The notes beneath the pieces are model-generated. The model had not been told where the DNA came from. It did not search any database and saw nothing but the letters and a program-made list of their open reading frames with translations. From Nitrosomonadales bacterium (GTDB taxonomy: Bacteria > Pseudomonadota > Gammaproteobacteria > Burkholderiales > Gallionellaceae): DNA of 64,000 bases. Both the position numbers and the translations under genes were made by a program. The stretch is from positions 186,001-250,000 of the forward strand of contig JACQYW010000008.1 in the NCBI GenBank assembly GCA_016208015.1, given 5' to 3'. Positions 10,780-18,982 of this stretch are shown here, one piece after another (position 1 is the first letter of the stretch; each line of letters starts with the position of its first letter).

Positions 10780-11502
10780 TTACGCCGCCTTTTCCGCGAC
10801 TTGTTCAGTCAACTCGTTCAGCGCCTGCTCGCGACCTTCCAGGATCGCATCGGCCACGCCGCGCGCATACAGGCGGATCGCCTGACTGGAGTCGTCGTTA
10901 CCGGGGATGATGTAGTCCACACCCAGCGGGCTGTGGTTGGTATCGACCACGCCGATGACCGGGATACCCAGCTTCTGCGCTTCGGTGATGGTGCCCTTCT
11001 GGTAGCCGACGTCGATCACGAAGATGGCGGAAGGCAGACCTTGCATGTCCTTTATGCCACCCAGGCTGCGCTCCAGCTTCTCCAGCTCACGACGCAGTAC
11101 CAGACCTTCTTTTTTGGAGACCTTCTCGATGCTGCCGTCTTCGATCATCGCTTCCAGATCTTTCAGGCGCTTGATGGACAGTTGCACGGTCTTGAAGTTG
11201 GTCAGCATACCGCCCAACCAACGGTGGTCAACGAAAGGAGAACCGGCGCGGATCGCTTCTTCGCGGATGATCTCGCGCGCCTGACGCTTGGTTGCCACGA
11301 ACAGGATGTTGCCCTTCTTCGCCGCGAGCTTGCGTACTTCCTTCAGCGCGTCGTTGAACATCACGACGGTCTTCTCCAGGTTGACGATGTGAATCTTGTT
11401 GCGATGACCGAAGATATACGGGGCCATCTTGGGATTCCAGAAACGGGTCTGGTGACCAAAATGGACACCCGCCTCCAGCATTTGACGCATGGTTACTTGC
11501 AT
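10780..11502 (-). CDS. rpsB: 30S ribosomal protein S2
   Basis: 240 residues. S2 binds late to the 30S head with S1. The sequence opens [26 protein letters not shown] and carries the conserved segments [16 protein letters not shown] and [12 protein letters not shown]. It is the first gene of the long minus-strand operon, with a consensus promoter about 130 bp upstream and a structured leader. Confidence 0.98.
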   Translation of the reverse strand: MQVTMRQMLEAGVHFGHQTRFWNPKMAPYIFGHRNKIHIVNLEKTVVMFNDALKEVRKLAAKKGNILFVATKRQAREIIREEAIRAGSPFVDHRWLGGMLTNFKTVQLSIKRLKDLEAMIEDGSIEKVSKKEGLVLRRELEKLERSLGGIKDMQGLPSAIFVIDVGYQKGTITEAQKLGIPVIGVVDTNHSPLGVDYIIPGNDDSSQAIRLYARGVADAILEGREQALNELTEQVAEKAA

Positions 11503-11537
11503 TTGTAGCTCCGATCGTTAAGGGTTAAGTTCTTCCA

Positions 11538-11583
11538 CTCGTCAGCCTGATCCCCTTTGAAGGGACACCCCAACATGAACGAG
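11538..11583 (-). promoter_or_regulatory. Candidate structured rpsB leader (S2 autoregulation)
   Basis: On the minus strand an outer helix CTCGT/ACGAG (11583-11579 with 11542-11538) encloses an inner hairpin TCCCTT/AAGGGGA, within a leader of roughly 120 nt before rpsB. S2 is known to repress rpsB-tsf through its leader in gammaproteobacteria; that the same holds here is an inference from the fold and position. Confidence 0.45.
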
Positions 11584-11631
11584 TGTGTGAATTACCGATT
11601 ATTCGGCGGTTGCCGGATAAACAGGGCGCGC

Positions 11632-11660
11632 ATTGTAACCGAAGCGGCGCGCCAACTCAA
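11632..11660 (-). promoter_or_regulatory. sigma70-type promoter of the rpsB operon
   Basis: Minus strand: -35 TTGAGT (11660-11655), exactly 17 bp spacer, -10 TACAAT (11637-11632). Both boxes are one base from consensus. Transcription would start near 11625 and read the whole rpsB-to-lpxA operon. Confidence 0.75.
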
Positions 11661-11775
11661 CGGCAGGTTTAGGGGCAAAAATGGACGGACCGGCAAGATT
11701 TCCTGAAATTCAAAGGGGGATTCCCTGCCGCTTAATGCTTGCCTGCCGCCTCTCCTTGCTTGCACAATCGTCGCC

Positions 11776-12387
11776 ATGAACAGGCTCTTGCATGGATTTT
11801 ACTGGCTGATCGCGGCCCTCTCCCTCTCCTTTCCAGCACAGGCGGCCAGGAATATCCTGGTATTCGGGGACAGCCTGTCCGCCGCTTATGGGATCGCTCG
11901 CGATGCGTCCTGGGTGAACTTGATGCAAAAAGAACTGCGCCAGAGCCACCCGCAATTCGAGGTCGTGAATGCCAGCATAAGCGGGGAGACCGCCTCCGGC
12001 GGATTGCGACGCATCGGCAAGGCGTTACGGCAACACCAGCCGGAGGTCGTCATCATCGAACTGGGGGCAAATGACGGGTTACGGGGAGCGGCCGTCGCGG
12101 GGATCGAGAGGAACCTGAACAGGATAATAGAGCTGTCGCGTCAGACAGGTGCCAAGGTGCTGCTGCTGGGCATCCAGCTACCACCCAACTATGGTCCGGA
12201 TTACACCAGGCAGTTCCGCGCGATCTATCCCAGACTGGCAAAACGGCATAACGTCGCGCTGGTCCCTTTCATACTCGAAGGCATCGCGGCGGAACAGTTC
12301 CAGCCGGACAACCTGCATCCCGTCGCCGAGGCCCAGGCGCTGGTCATGCGCAACATCCTTCCTTCCCTGCTGCCGTTATTACACTGA
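11776..12387 (+). CDS. tesA: Periplasmic arylesterase / acyl-CoA thioesterase I-like SGNH hydrolase
   Basis: 203 residues with a signal peptide ending AQA (about residue 23). SGNH blocks are all present: block [11 protein letters not shown] with the catalytic Ser33, the block II glycine region SGETASGG, block [11 protein letters not shown], and block [11 protein letters not shown] with the Asp and His of the triad. Family members hydrolyse acyl-CoA, aryl esters and lysophospholipids in the periplasm. The stop overlaps the ATG of the next gene as TGATG. It is divergent from rpsB. Confidence 0.9.
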   Translation: MNRLLHGFYWLIAALSLSFPAQAARNILVFGDSLSAAYGIARDASWVNLMQKELRQSHPQFEVVNASISGETASGGLRRIGKALRQHQPEVVIIELGANDGLRGAAVAGIERNLNRIIELSRQTGAKVLLLGIQLPPNYGPDYTRQFRAIYPRLAKRHNVALVPFILEGIAAEQFQPDNLHPVAEAQALVMRNILPSLLPLLH

Positions 12388-14420
12388 TGCCCAACCACCT
12401 CATCAACGAGACCAGTCCCTACCTGCTGCAACACGCAGACAATCCAGTGGACTGGCATCCGTGGAATGCCGAGTCATTGCAGATGGCACGCGAGCTGGAC
12501 AAACCCATCCTGCTTTCCATCGGCTATTCTGCCTGCCACTGGTGCCATGTGATGGCGCGTGAATCGTTCGAGGATGCCGACGTCGCCGCCGTGATGAACG
12601 AGCACTTCGTCAACATCAAGGTGGACCGCGAAGAACGCCCCGATCTCGACCAGATCTACCAGAACGCGCATTTCCTGCTGAGTCGGCGCAGTGGCGGCTG
12701 GCCGCTGACCCTGTTCCTGTCGCCGGACGGCACGCCGTTTTACAGCGGCACTTATTTCCCTAAGCAGGCACGTTACGGCCTGCCCGGATTCCCCGGCTTG
12801 CTGGTGAACGTCGCCCAGGCCTACAAGGAAAAACGCGGCGAACTGGCGGAACAGAGCAAACAACTCGTCGCCGCCCTCGCCTCTTTGCAACCTGAAACGA
12901 ACAATGACGGCCTCGCCATCGATGCAACCCCGATCAGCGCCGCCGTACAGCAACTCGGCCAAGATTTCGACAAGGTGAACGGCGGTTTCGGCGGCGCACC
13001 CAAGTTCCTGCATCCGGCAGAACTCGACCTGTTGCTGCGCCAAGCTCATGAACACCGCGACGAACAGACCCGCCATATCGCCCTGTTCACCCTGCAGCAA
13101 ATGGCCTTGGGCGGTCTTTACGACCAGCTCGGCGGTGGTTTCTGCCGCTACAGCGTGGATGAGTTCTGGGACATCCCGCACTTCGAGAAGATGCTCTATG
13201 ACAACGGCCTGCTGCTTGGCGTGTATTGCGATGCCTGCTTATCCAGCGGTGACCCGCTGTTCGCGCGCGTGGTCGAACAAACGGCCGCATGGGTGTTGCG
13301 CGAGATGCAGTCGCCGGACGGGGGTTACTACGCCTCGCTGGATGCCGACTCGGAACATGAAGAAGGCAAGTTCTATGTGTGGCAACGCAACGAGGTCCGT
13401 GACCTGCTGAGCACCGCAGAATATGAACTCATCCAGCCCTATTACGGTTTGGACAGCACGCCCAACTTCGAGAACCACGCCTGGAACCTGCGCGTGACTC
13501 AGCCACTGAACGAGATCGCGCAAAAGCTGAAACTCGACAAAGAAGAAGCCACTTCGCGTCTTGCCTCGGCCCAGGCCAAGCTGTTTGCAGCGCGCGCGTT
13601 GCGCGTCCGCCCCGGCCGCGACGAAAAGATCCTCGGCAGTTGGAACGGGCTGATGATCGCGGGCATGGCCAAAGCAGCGCGCGTGTTCGGACGCGACGAC
13701 TGGCTACGCTCGGCACAACAGGCGATGGATTTCGTGCAGGGCACCTTGTGGCAGGACGGCAAACTGCTCGCCACGCACAAGGATGGCAAGACGCACCTGA
13801 ACGCCTATCTGGACGACCACGCTTTTCTGCTCGATGCGGCGCTGGAACTGCTGCAAACCGAATATCGCGACTGCGACATGCGCTTCGCCCTGAAACTAGC
13901 CGATGCATTGCTGGAACGTTTCGAGGACAGCGAGAACGGCGGCTTCTTCTTCACCAGCCACGACCACGAGACACTCATCCAGCGCAACAAGACCGGACAG
14001 GACAATGCAACACCATCCGGCAACGGCATCGCCGCGCAGGGGCTGTTGCGATTGGCGGCATTGACCGGCGACAACCGTTACGCGGAAGCATCCGAACATT
14101 GCCTGCAGTTGTTCTTTCCGATCATGCGGCGGGCGGCCGGCCAGTTTGGCAGTTTGTGCACGGCACTGGATGAAGCGCTGCGGCCGCCGTCGGTGCTGGT
14201 GCTGTGCGGAGCGGGAAATGAAACAGCCGCCTGGCGGGCGGCTGTTTCGGCGAAGTATCTACCGGGATTGTTGACTATCGTATTGAAGGGCGATGAAACC
14301 GGTCTGCCAGTGCCGCTGAACAAGCCGCGCGCTGCAACCGTTACCGCATGGCTGTGTCGCGGCACTCAATGCCTGCCGCCAATCACGCGGCTGGACGAAT
14401 TACTCGCTGAACTAGCTTAA
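12387..14420 (+). CDS. YyaL-type protein: DUF255 thioredoxin-like domain plus glycan-processing-like barrel
   Basis: 677 residues, the full length of the YyaL/SPATA20 family. The N-terminal thioredoxin-like domain (about 1-165) begins [17 protein letters not shown] and holds the redox-like motif SACHWCHVM. The rest is an alpha/alpha-toroid like those of N-acyl-glucosamine 2-epimerases ([51 protein letters not shown]). The biochemical function of the family is not established. It overlaps tesA by one base, so the two are probably cotranscribed. Confidence 0.88.
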   Translation: MPNHLINETSPYLLQHADNPVDWHPWNAESLQMARELDKPILLSIGYSACHWCHVMARESFEDADVAAVMNEHFVNIKVDREERPDLDQIYQNAHFLLSRRSGGWPLTLFLSPDGTPFYSGTYFPKQARYGLPGFPGLLVNVAQAYKEKRGELAEQSKQLVAALASLQPETNNDGLAIDATPISAAVQQLGQDFDKVNGGFGGAPKFLHPAELDLLLRQAHEHRDEQTRHIALFTLQQMALGGLYDQLGGGFCRYSVDEFWDIPHFEKMLYDNGLLLGVYCDACLSSGDPLFARVVEQTAAWVLREMQSPDGGYYASLDADSEHEEGKFYVWQRNEVRDLLSTAEYELIQPYYGLDSTPNFENHAWNLRVTQPLNEIAQKLKLDKEEATSRLASAQAKLFAARALRVRPGRDEKILGSWNGLMIAGMAKAARVFGRDDWLRSAQQAMDFVQGTLWQDGKLLATHKDGKTHLNAYLDDHAFLLDAALELLQTEYRDCDMRFALKLADALLERFEDSENGGFFFTSHDHETLIQRNKTGQDNATPSGNGIAAQGLLRLAALTGDNRYAEASEHCLQLFFPIMRRAAGQFGSLCTALDEALRPPSVLVLCGAGNETAAWRAAVSAKYLPGLLTIVLKGDETGLPVPLNKPRAATVTAWLCRGTQCLPPITRLDELLAELA

Positions 14421-14446
14421 ACAATCCGTGTTGAACGAATTGCGCA

Positions 14447-14527
14447 GGATGGGTGGAGCGCAGCGATACCCATCATTATTTCTCACCGTTGAGATTCGAT
14501 GGGTATCGCTACGCTCCACCCATCCTA
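14447..14527. repeat. 81-bp imperfect palindrome with 29-bp arms
   Basis: Arms 14447-14475 and 14499-14527 are inverted copies with one mismatch, separated by 23 bp. The arm contains the word GGTGGAGCG-AGCGATACCCATC. It lies between the convergent ends of the YyaL-like gene and sppA. No T-run follows on either strand, so it resembles a dispersed palindromic repeat more than a standard terminator, though it could still stop or stabilise both transcripts. Confidence 0.8.
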
Positions 14528-14532
14528 CAAAC

Positions 14533-15492
14533 CTAGCGTAGCGTCACACCCCCAACCTGTGCTCCGAAGCCGGGGAAAGCACTCGCCACTCCGGCACCGA
14601 GTTTCTTCGCCAGACGGTCGGCGATGTTCTCATGGGCGGTGAAGTCCACGATCTTCTCGGCCTTGAAGACATCGCGCGCAACCGAGTCGACACTGCCGAG
14701 TTCGTCGGCCAAGCCCATCTTGATGGCCTTGTCGCCGGTCCAGAACAAGCCGCTGAACATCTCCGGCGTTTCCTTCAGGCGCTTGCCGCGACCCTTGCGT
14801 ACCACGTCGATGAACTGCTGATGGATATCACCGAGCAGGCTTTTGGTGAAGGCTTCGTGCTTGGGATTGCGCGGCGAGAACGGGTCCATGAAACCCTTGT
14901 TCTCGCCCGCCGTCATCAGGCGGCGCTCGACGCCGAGCTTCTGCATGGTGCCGGTGAAGCCGAAGCCGTCCATCAGTACACCAATCGATCCGACGATGCT
15001 GGACCGGTTGACATAGATATTGTCCGCCGCCGCAGCGATGAAATAGCCGCCCGACGCGCACATGTCTTCCACCACCACGTGCAGCGGGATCTCGGGATGC
15101 AGCGCACGCAGTCTGTGTATCTCGTCGTTCACCAGCGCCGACTGCACCGGACTGCCGCCAGGGCTGTTGATACGCAGGACGATGCCTGCGGTGTTCTTGT
15201 CGTCGAAGGCATCCTGCAGGCTGGCAATGAGGTTGTCCGCATTGGCATTGCTTTCCGACGAGATGACGCCACTCAGATCGATGAGGGCGGTGTGTTTTGC
15301 GCCGGTCAGTCCGCCATCCTTGTCGCCGTCAAAGACGCCCAGAAACAGGAACAGCAGGATGAACAGGTATCCGAAGGTCAGCACCTTGAAGAAAATACTC
15401 CAATGCCGCGCGCGGCGCTGCTCCTGTATGGCGGACATCGCCAGTTTCTCCAGTACGCTGCGTTCCCAGTTGCTGCTGTTCTCTTCCAACAT
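14533..15492 (-). CDS. sppA: Signal peptide peptidase SppA, short (36K-type) form
   Basis: 319 residues from the ATG at 15492, which has a GAAAGGA ribosome-binding site; a longer reading to 15534 would overlap the upstream gene. One membrane anchor (about 45-65) precedes a ClpP-fold S49 domain. The serine nucleophile lies in DMCASGGYF, and the general-base lysine region follows SPGGSPVQSA and RLMTAGENKGFMDPF. Single-domain length shows the short form. SppA degrades leftover signal peptides in the inner membrane. It starts 20 bp after the HAD gene. Confidence 0.93.
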   Translation of the reverse strand: MLEENSSNWERSVLEKLAMSAIQEQRRARHWSIFFKVLTFGYLFILLFLFLGVFDGDKDGGLTGAKHTALIDLSGVISSESNANADNLIASLQDAFDDKNTAGIVLRINSPGGSPVQSALVNDEIHRLRALHPEIPLHVVVEDMCASGGYFIAAAADNIYVNRSSIVGSIGVLMDGFGFTGTMQKLGVERRLMTAGENKGFMDPFSPRNPKHEAFTKSLLGDIHQQFIDVVRKGRGKRLKETPEMFSGLFWTGDKAIKMGLADELGSVDSVARDVFKAEKIVDFTAHENIADRLAKKLGAGVASAFPGFGAQVGGVTLR

Positions 15493-15512
15493 GTCCGTTC
15501 CTTTCGATAAGC

Positions 15513-16169
15513 TTATGCGTGCGCTTTGAACCACGCGCGCAATTCATGAAAATCATCCAGCAGCGCAAGCGGCTTCAACGCGCGCAACTGGTCTTCCGGA
15601 TGGGCACCATAGGTCATGCCGACTGCATCCACCCCGGCGTTGACCGCCATCTGCAGGTCGTGCGTGGTGTCGCCCACCATCAACACCTTGTCCGGCGACA
15701 TCCCCAGTTCGTCCATCAGTTCCAGCAGCATGGCCGGATGCGGCTTGGAGAAAGTCTCGTCGGCAGTGCGCGAAGCGTGAAAGTACCCGCGCAGCCCGCT
15801 GCTGTCCATCACCCTGTCGAGTCCCTTGCGGCTCTTGCCGGTCGCCACGGCCAGCGTGTATCCGGCGGCATGCAGTTCGGCGATGGTGTCCGCCGCACCG
15901 GCGAACAGCGGGATGGACTGGTCCTGTGCCAGAAAATAATGGCGATATCTATCCGCCAACGGCTCATACATGTGCTCGGGAGCGCTCGGCACCGCATGTT
16001 GCAGGGCCTGGCTCAGCCCCATGCCGATCACATGGCGCGCATCTTCATCGCTGGGTATGGGCAGGCCGAGGTCGCGGCAAGCCGACTGGATAGAGGTGGC
16101 GATCACCGCCGTGGAGTCCATCACCGTGCCGTCCCAGTCGAACACGATCAGGTCATATCGTTTTGTCAT
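15513..16169 (-). CDS. HAD-superfamily hydrolase, phosphoglycolate phosphatase-like
   Basis: 218 residues. HAD motif I is FDWDGTVMDS with the nucleophile Asp, motif II is in VATGKSRKGLDRV, the conserved lysine lies near FSKPHPAM, and motif III is MVGDTTHDLQMAVNAG. The helical cap is of class C1, as in Gph. Phosphoglycolate phosphatase is the closest well-known activity, but pyrophosphatase- and beta-phosphoglucomutase-like members share these features. It appears to be the first gene of a short operon with sppA. Confidence 0.8.
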   Translation of the reverse strand: MTKRYDLIVFDWDGTVMDSTAVIATSIQSACRDLGLPIPSDEDARHVIGMGLSQALQHAVPSAPEHMYEPLADRYRHYFLAQDQSIPLFAGAADTIAELHAAGYTLAVATGKSRKGLDRVMDSSGLRGYFHASRTADETFSKPHPAMLLELMDELGMSPDKVLMVGDTTHDLQMAVNAGVDAVGMTYGAHPEDQLRALKPLALLDDFHELRAWFKAHA

Positions 16170-16249
16170 TCATGCCGCCAAAATAAAACAGGCGCGGATT
16201 CTACCATTTAGCTTGCCGACCTTTGTGACAACACCTACCATGCCGCGCC

Positions 16250-17299
16250 ATGAACCCTTTACACAGCTGGCTGATCTACTGCCGCCCCGGCTTCGAACGC
16301 GATTGCGTCGAAGAGACCCAGGCAAAACCTGTCGAAACGACCGCAGACAGCGGCTTCGTCGTGCTGCAAGGCAAACCGAAGCTGGTCTACAAGCAACTGA
16401 CCTTCGCGCGCCAACTACTCACCCTGCACGGCGAAGTGAACGATCTGCCCGAGCGCGATCGCCTCAGCCCCTTGCTGGCAGCAATACCCGCATCTCCCGA
16501 AAAGTTCGGTGCGCTGTATCTGGAAGTGCCGGACACCAACGAGGGCAAGACCCTCTCCGGCTTCACCAAGCGCTTCCAGCCCCTGCTGGAAGAAGCGCTC
16601 ATCAACAAAGACCGCTTGCTCCCCTCTCCCCTCGCGGGAGAGGGGCAGGGGGAGAGGGGAAATCTGCCGCGCCTGCACATCTTCTTCCCCGATGAACATC
16701 GTGTACTCATCGCCACCAGCGACCCGCACAACAGCACATCCGCCCTCAACGGCATCCAGCGCGTCAGTATGGTGAGCGATGCGCCCAGCCGTTCCTATCT
16801 CAAACTTGCGGAAGCGTTCGAAGTGTTCCTCGACAAGAAGGAACAGGCACTCTGGCTGAAGCCAGGCATGACGGCGGTAGACCTGGGCGCGGCCCCCGGC
16901 GGCTGGACCTGGCAACTGGTGCAGCGCGGATTGAAAGTCATCGCGGTAGACAACGGCCCACTCAAGGGTGCGGCGGCAGGACATCCCAACATCAAGCACC
17001 TGCGTCAGGACGGCTTCCGCTTCCGTCCGCAACGCCCTGTGGACTGGCTGGTATGCGACATGGTGGAACAACCGCAGCGCGTCGCGACTTTGATGACCGA
17101 ATGGTTCATCGGCGGCATGACCCAGCGCGCCATCTTCAACCTCAAACTGCCGATGAAGAAACGCGTCGCCGCTTTGCAGGAAGCGCTCGACAGCATCCGT
17201 ACCGCGCTCAACAACAAGGGTGTCCGTTACCAGTTGGAAGCCAGACAGCTCTACCACGACCGCGAAGAAGTGACGATCTATCTGGCGCGCAAACGCTAG
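16250..17299 (+). CDS. rlmM: 23S rRNA 2'-O-ribose cytidine methyltransferase RlmM (C2498)
   Basis: 349 residues. An N-terminal THUMP-like region (LHSWLIYCRPGFERDCVEE) is followed by a Rossmann methyltransferase domain with the SAM loop VDLGAAPGGWTWQL. Downstream segments PVDWLVCDMVEQP and FNLKLPMKKR carry the Asp and Lys of the K-D-K-E-type active site. RlmM methylates C2498 near the peptidyl transferase centre. Around residues 123-138 an extra proline/glycine-rich stretch (PSPLAGEGQGERG) is encoded by a GC-rich palindromic repeat, in frame, between two conserved elements. Otherwise the gene looks intact. Confidence 0.93.
   Translation: MNPLHSWLIYCRPGFERDCVEETQAKPVETTADSGFVVLQGKPKLVYKQLTFARQLLTLHGEVNDLPERDRLSPLLAAIPASPEKFGALYLEVPDTNEGKTLSGFTKRFQPLLEEALINKDRLLPSPLAGEGQGERGNLPRLHIFFPDEHRVLIATSDPHNSTSALNGIQRVSMVSDAPSRSYLKLAEAFEVFLDKKEQALWLKPGMTAVDLGAAPGGWTWQLVQRGLKVIAVDNGPLKGAAAGHPNIKHLRQDGFRFRPQRPVDWLVCDMVEQPQRVATLMTEWFIGGMTQRAIFNLKLPMKKRVAALQEALDSIRTALNNKGVRYQLEARQLYHDREEVTIYLARKR
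16621..16658 (+). repeat. GC-rich palindromic repeat, copy 1, inside rlmM
   Basis: CCCCTCTCCC and GGGAGAGGGG (16621-16630 and 16636-16645) form a 10-bp inverted repeat around a 5-base loop, followed by a further GGGGGAGAGGG. The reading frame stays open and encodes PSPLAGEGQGERG. Two related copies are at 57472 and 61480. Confidence 0.8.
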
Positions 17300-17415
17300 G
17301 GGTTATTGCTATCTGTGACCAGACAAGGCAGGAAATCAGAGCCTGACTTGATGAATTGAGCAAAAGGCAAGACCTGCCCCTAACCCCCACGAAAGCAAAT
17401 CAGTGCTTTGGTTCT

Positions 17416-17718
17416 TTAAAGTCCCGCATAGCCTGCCTCCTGCTGGCTGCGCACGGCAAGGATGAAGACGGTATCGACTTCGGCCACGTAACGGTACAAA
17501 GCCACATAGCCGTGTGAGCGATGCCCGATCACCAGCTCTCGCTTGTCGTTATTTGAGGGGCGACCGATCAGGGGGTTGAACTCCAGCACGTTGAATGCCT
17601 CGATGATCTCCCGAATGCGCAATGCCGGATTCTCGACCTGATATTGAACAAGGTGATCGAGGATGCGATCAAAATCATCCCCAACTTCCGGTGCCAGTTC
17701 GATGCGCGCCATGCTCAA
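17416..17718 (-). CDS. ParE/RelE-superfamily toxin
   Basis: 100 residues. The sequence ARIELAPEVGDDFDRILDHL followed by a REIIEAFNVLEFNPLIGRP segment and the ending VDTVFILAVRSQQEAGY is the ParE-like pattern: one helix pair, then strands with conserved Arg and Pro. ParE toxins inhibit gyrase while RelE toxins cut mRNA; which applies here cannot be told. It overlaps the antitoxin gene upstream by ATGA, the usual antitoxin-first coupling. Confidence 0.85.
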   Translation of the reverse strand: MSMARIELAPEVGDDFDRILDHLVQYQVENPALRIREIIEAFNVLEFNPLIGRPSNNDKRELVIGHRSHGYVALYRYVAEVDTVFILAVRSQQEAGYAGL

Positions 17719-17999
17719 CGCGCCAGTTTGCGGGCGGTCGGGCGTTTTACTTCTTTACCGGCAAGGCGTTCTTCCAGATAGCCGCGCATTTCCTGCCAAG
17801 GGATCGTCTTTCCGGTGGCAACGATACGGGCATAGCGATCCTCGGCCTCTGCATCAAAAGCAGCACGCAAATCCTCCTGCTCGGTCTTTTCCGCAATGGC
17901 ATCAAGAATAAAACCGTGCGTTGTTGTGCCGGAACGTTTCGCAGCCGCTGCGACGCGAGCTTTCAAGTTTTCCGGCAAACGAATAGTGGTCGTGGACAT
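17715..17999 (-). CDS. Ribbon-helix-helix (CopG/Arc-like) antitoxin
   Basis: 94 residues. The N-terminal TTTIRLPENLKARVAAAAKRSG is a typical beta-strand-helix-helix DNA-binding motif, followed by THGFILDAIAEK. The C-terminal half, rich in Arg and Glu, would wrap the toxin. A GGAG ribosome-binding site lies 5 bp before the ATG, and a perfect palindrome 34-51 bp upstream is a likely operator for autorepression. Confidence 0.87.
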   Translation of the reverse strand: MSTTTIRLPENLKARVAAAAKRSGTTTHGFILDAIAEKTEQEDLRAAFDAEAEDRYARIVATGKTIPWQEMRGYLEERLAGKEVKRPTARKLAR

Positions 18000-18032
18000 G
18001 GCATCTCCATGGCTTAGAGGAACGCGCTTATC

Positions 18033-18050
18033 GTAGCACAGTAGTGCTAC
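18033..18050 (-). promoter_or_regulatory. Palindromic operator candidate of the toxin-antitoxin operon
   Basis: GTAGCAC, 4-base centre, GTGCTAC: a perfect 7-bp inverted repeat upstream of the antitoxin ATG. RHH antitoxins bind such short palindromes, and the spacing suits a site that overlaps the promoter. Confidence 0.55.
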
Positions 18051-18061
18051 AAACTATTACC

Positions 18062-18470
18062 TCAATTCGTCTGAAACTGAATCGACCCCGATTCACTAGA
18101 CACTTTCCAGCTTCTCGAAATGCCGTCTTTCGAACTCGACGGGAGACAGGCGGTTATTGTACCCATGACGCCGTTTCGGGTTGTAGAACATCTCGATGTA
18201 ATCGAACACGTCCGACCTGGCTTCTTCGCGGTCTGCATAAATCCTGCGCTTGATCCGTTCACGCTTCAGTAGCTGGAAGAAACTCTCGGCCACGGCGTTG
18301 TCGTAACAGTTGCCGCGACGGCTCATGCTACCGACCAGGTTGTGCGCCTTGAGGAAGTCCCGCCAATCGTAGCTGCTGAACTGACTGCCTTGGTCGGAAT
18401 GCACAATCACTTCGTCTTTGGGCTGTCTGCGCCAGACCGCCATCCGAATCAAATGGGTCAGCATCGCGAT
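18062..18470 (-). mobile_element. Remnant of an IS3-family insertion sequence
   Basis: The segment holds the C-terminal part of an IS3-type transposase and, beyond its stop, a short AT-balanced end (about 18062-18095) that should contain the right terminal repeat. The 5' half with orfA and the first catalytic Asp is gone. No matching left end was found, so the element cannot move on its own. Confidence 0.75.
18096..18464 (-). pseudogene. Truncated IS3-family transposase (OrfB C-terminal part)
   Basis: About 122 residues of an rve-type integrase core. The second catalytic Asp is in HSDQGSQFSS and the Glu in NAVAESFFQLLK, followed by the usual end IEMFYNPKRRHGYNNRLSPVEFE. A full OrfB would be about 280 residues and have another DDE aspartate upstream. 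Homology is lost near 18450-18470, which marks the deletion junction. Confidence 0.85.
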
Positions 18471-18595
18471 TAGATTCGGACAAGTGAAGAATTGGCATGG
18501 TGCAATGAGCCGTTCATGAAAAGAATGCCCGCAACCTACCCCGCCCCAACCACAGGGTCAATATGCCATTCGGCCTATATCTTTCGGAAGATCGC

Positions 18596-18919
18596 TCAGA
18601 CTTCTATATCGACATGCTCATCCGCCCCACTCTCGAAAAGATTGTGGCGGCGGCGATCACCCCCTGAACGCAATTCGACCAGCACCGACAGGTGCTGCGT
18701 ACGTCGGCAGGTATTGCGGCGGTCTTCGGCGGGGAGTTCACGGTGCAGTTGCGGCTCGATAGGACGCAAAGCTTCTTGATGTGCTGGGTGGGGTGTTACG
18801 TACTGGACTGGTTGTTCGCGCGGATACACCGGCCTGACAGCCTGTGTTGCGGTCAAACCTCTTACCTGGCGGCTATCAGGGCTCGTCGGTACTGGCGGGA
18901 TACTGGGTACGAAGCGCAT
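18596..18919 (-). CDS. Conserved-looking hypothetical protein with an RR-CRR-RSGxDRRR motif
   Basis: 107 residues from the ATG at 18919, with a GGGGAG ribosome-binding site 5-6 bp upstream (a GTG one codon earlier is also open). The N-terminal half is proline-rich and probably disordered (SIPPVPTSPDSRQVRG). The C-terminal part contains AEDRRNTCRRTQHLSVLVELRSGGDRRRHN and ends VDIEV. Paired Arg-Arg/Cys-Arg-Arg/Asp-Arg-Arg-Arg motifs recall short uncharacterised proteobacterial proteins. It lies 63 bp after rluC on the same strand. No function is assigned. Confidence 0.5.
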   Translation of the reverse strand: MRFVPSIPPVPTSPDSRQVRGLTATQAVRPVYPREQPVQYVTPHPAHQEALRPIEPQLHRELPAEDRRNTCRRTQHLSVLVELRSGGDRRRHNLFESGADEHVDIEV

Positions 18920-18982
18920 CACAACTCCCCTGCGGCAAACTGGCCGCCTGTAAACCTGTTATCGGCCTTTGTCGCCAGATAC

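Noticed and set aside
17300..17415. Remnant of another mobile element after rlmM
   Set aside because: The words AAGACCTGCCCCTAACCCCC resemble IS-flanking sequence, but there is no ORF or inverted end to support it.
18563..18667. Possible 34-codon plus-strand ORF (MPFGLYLSEDRSDFYIDM...)
   Set aside because: No good ribosome-binding site and overlap with the better-supported 107-residue minus-strand gene.
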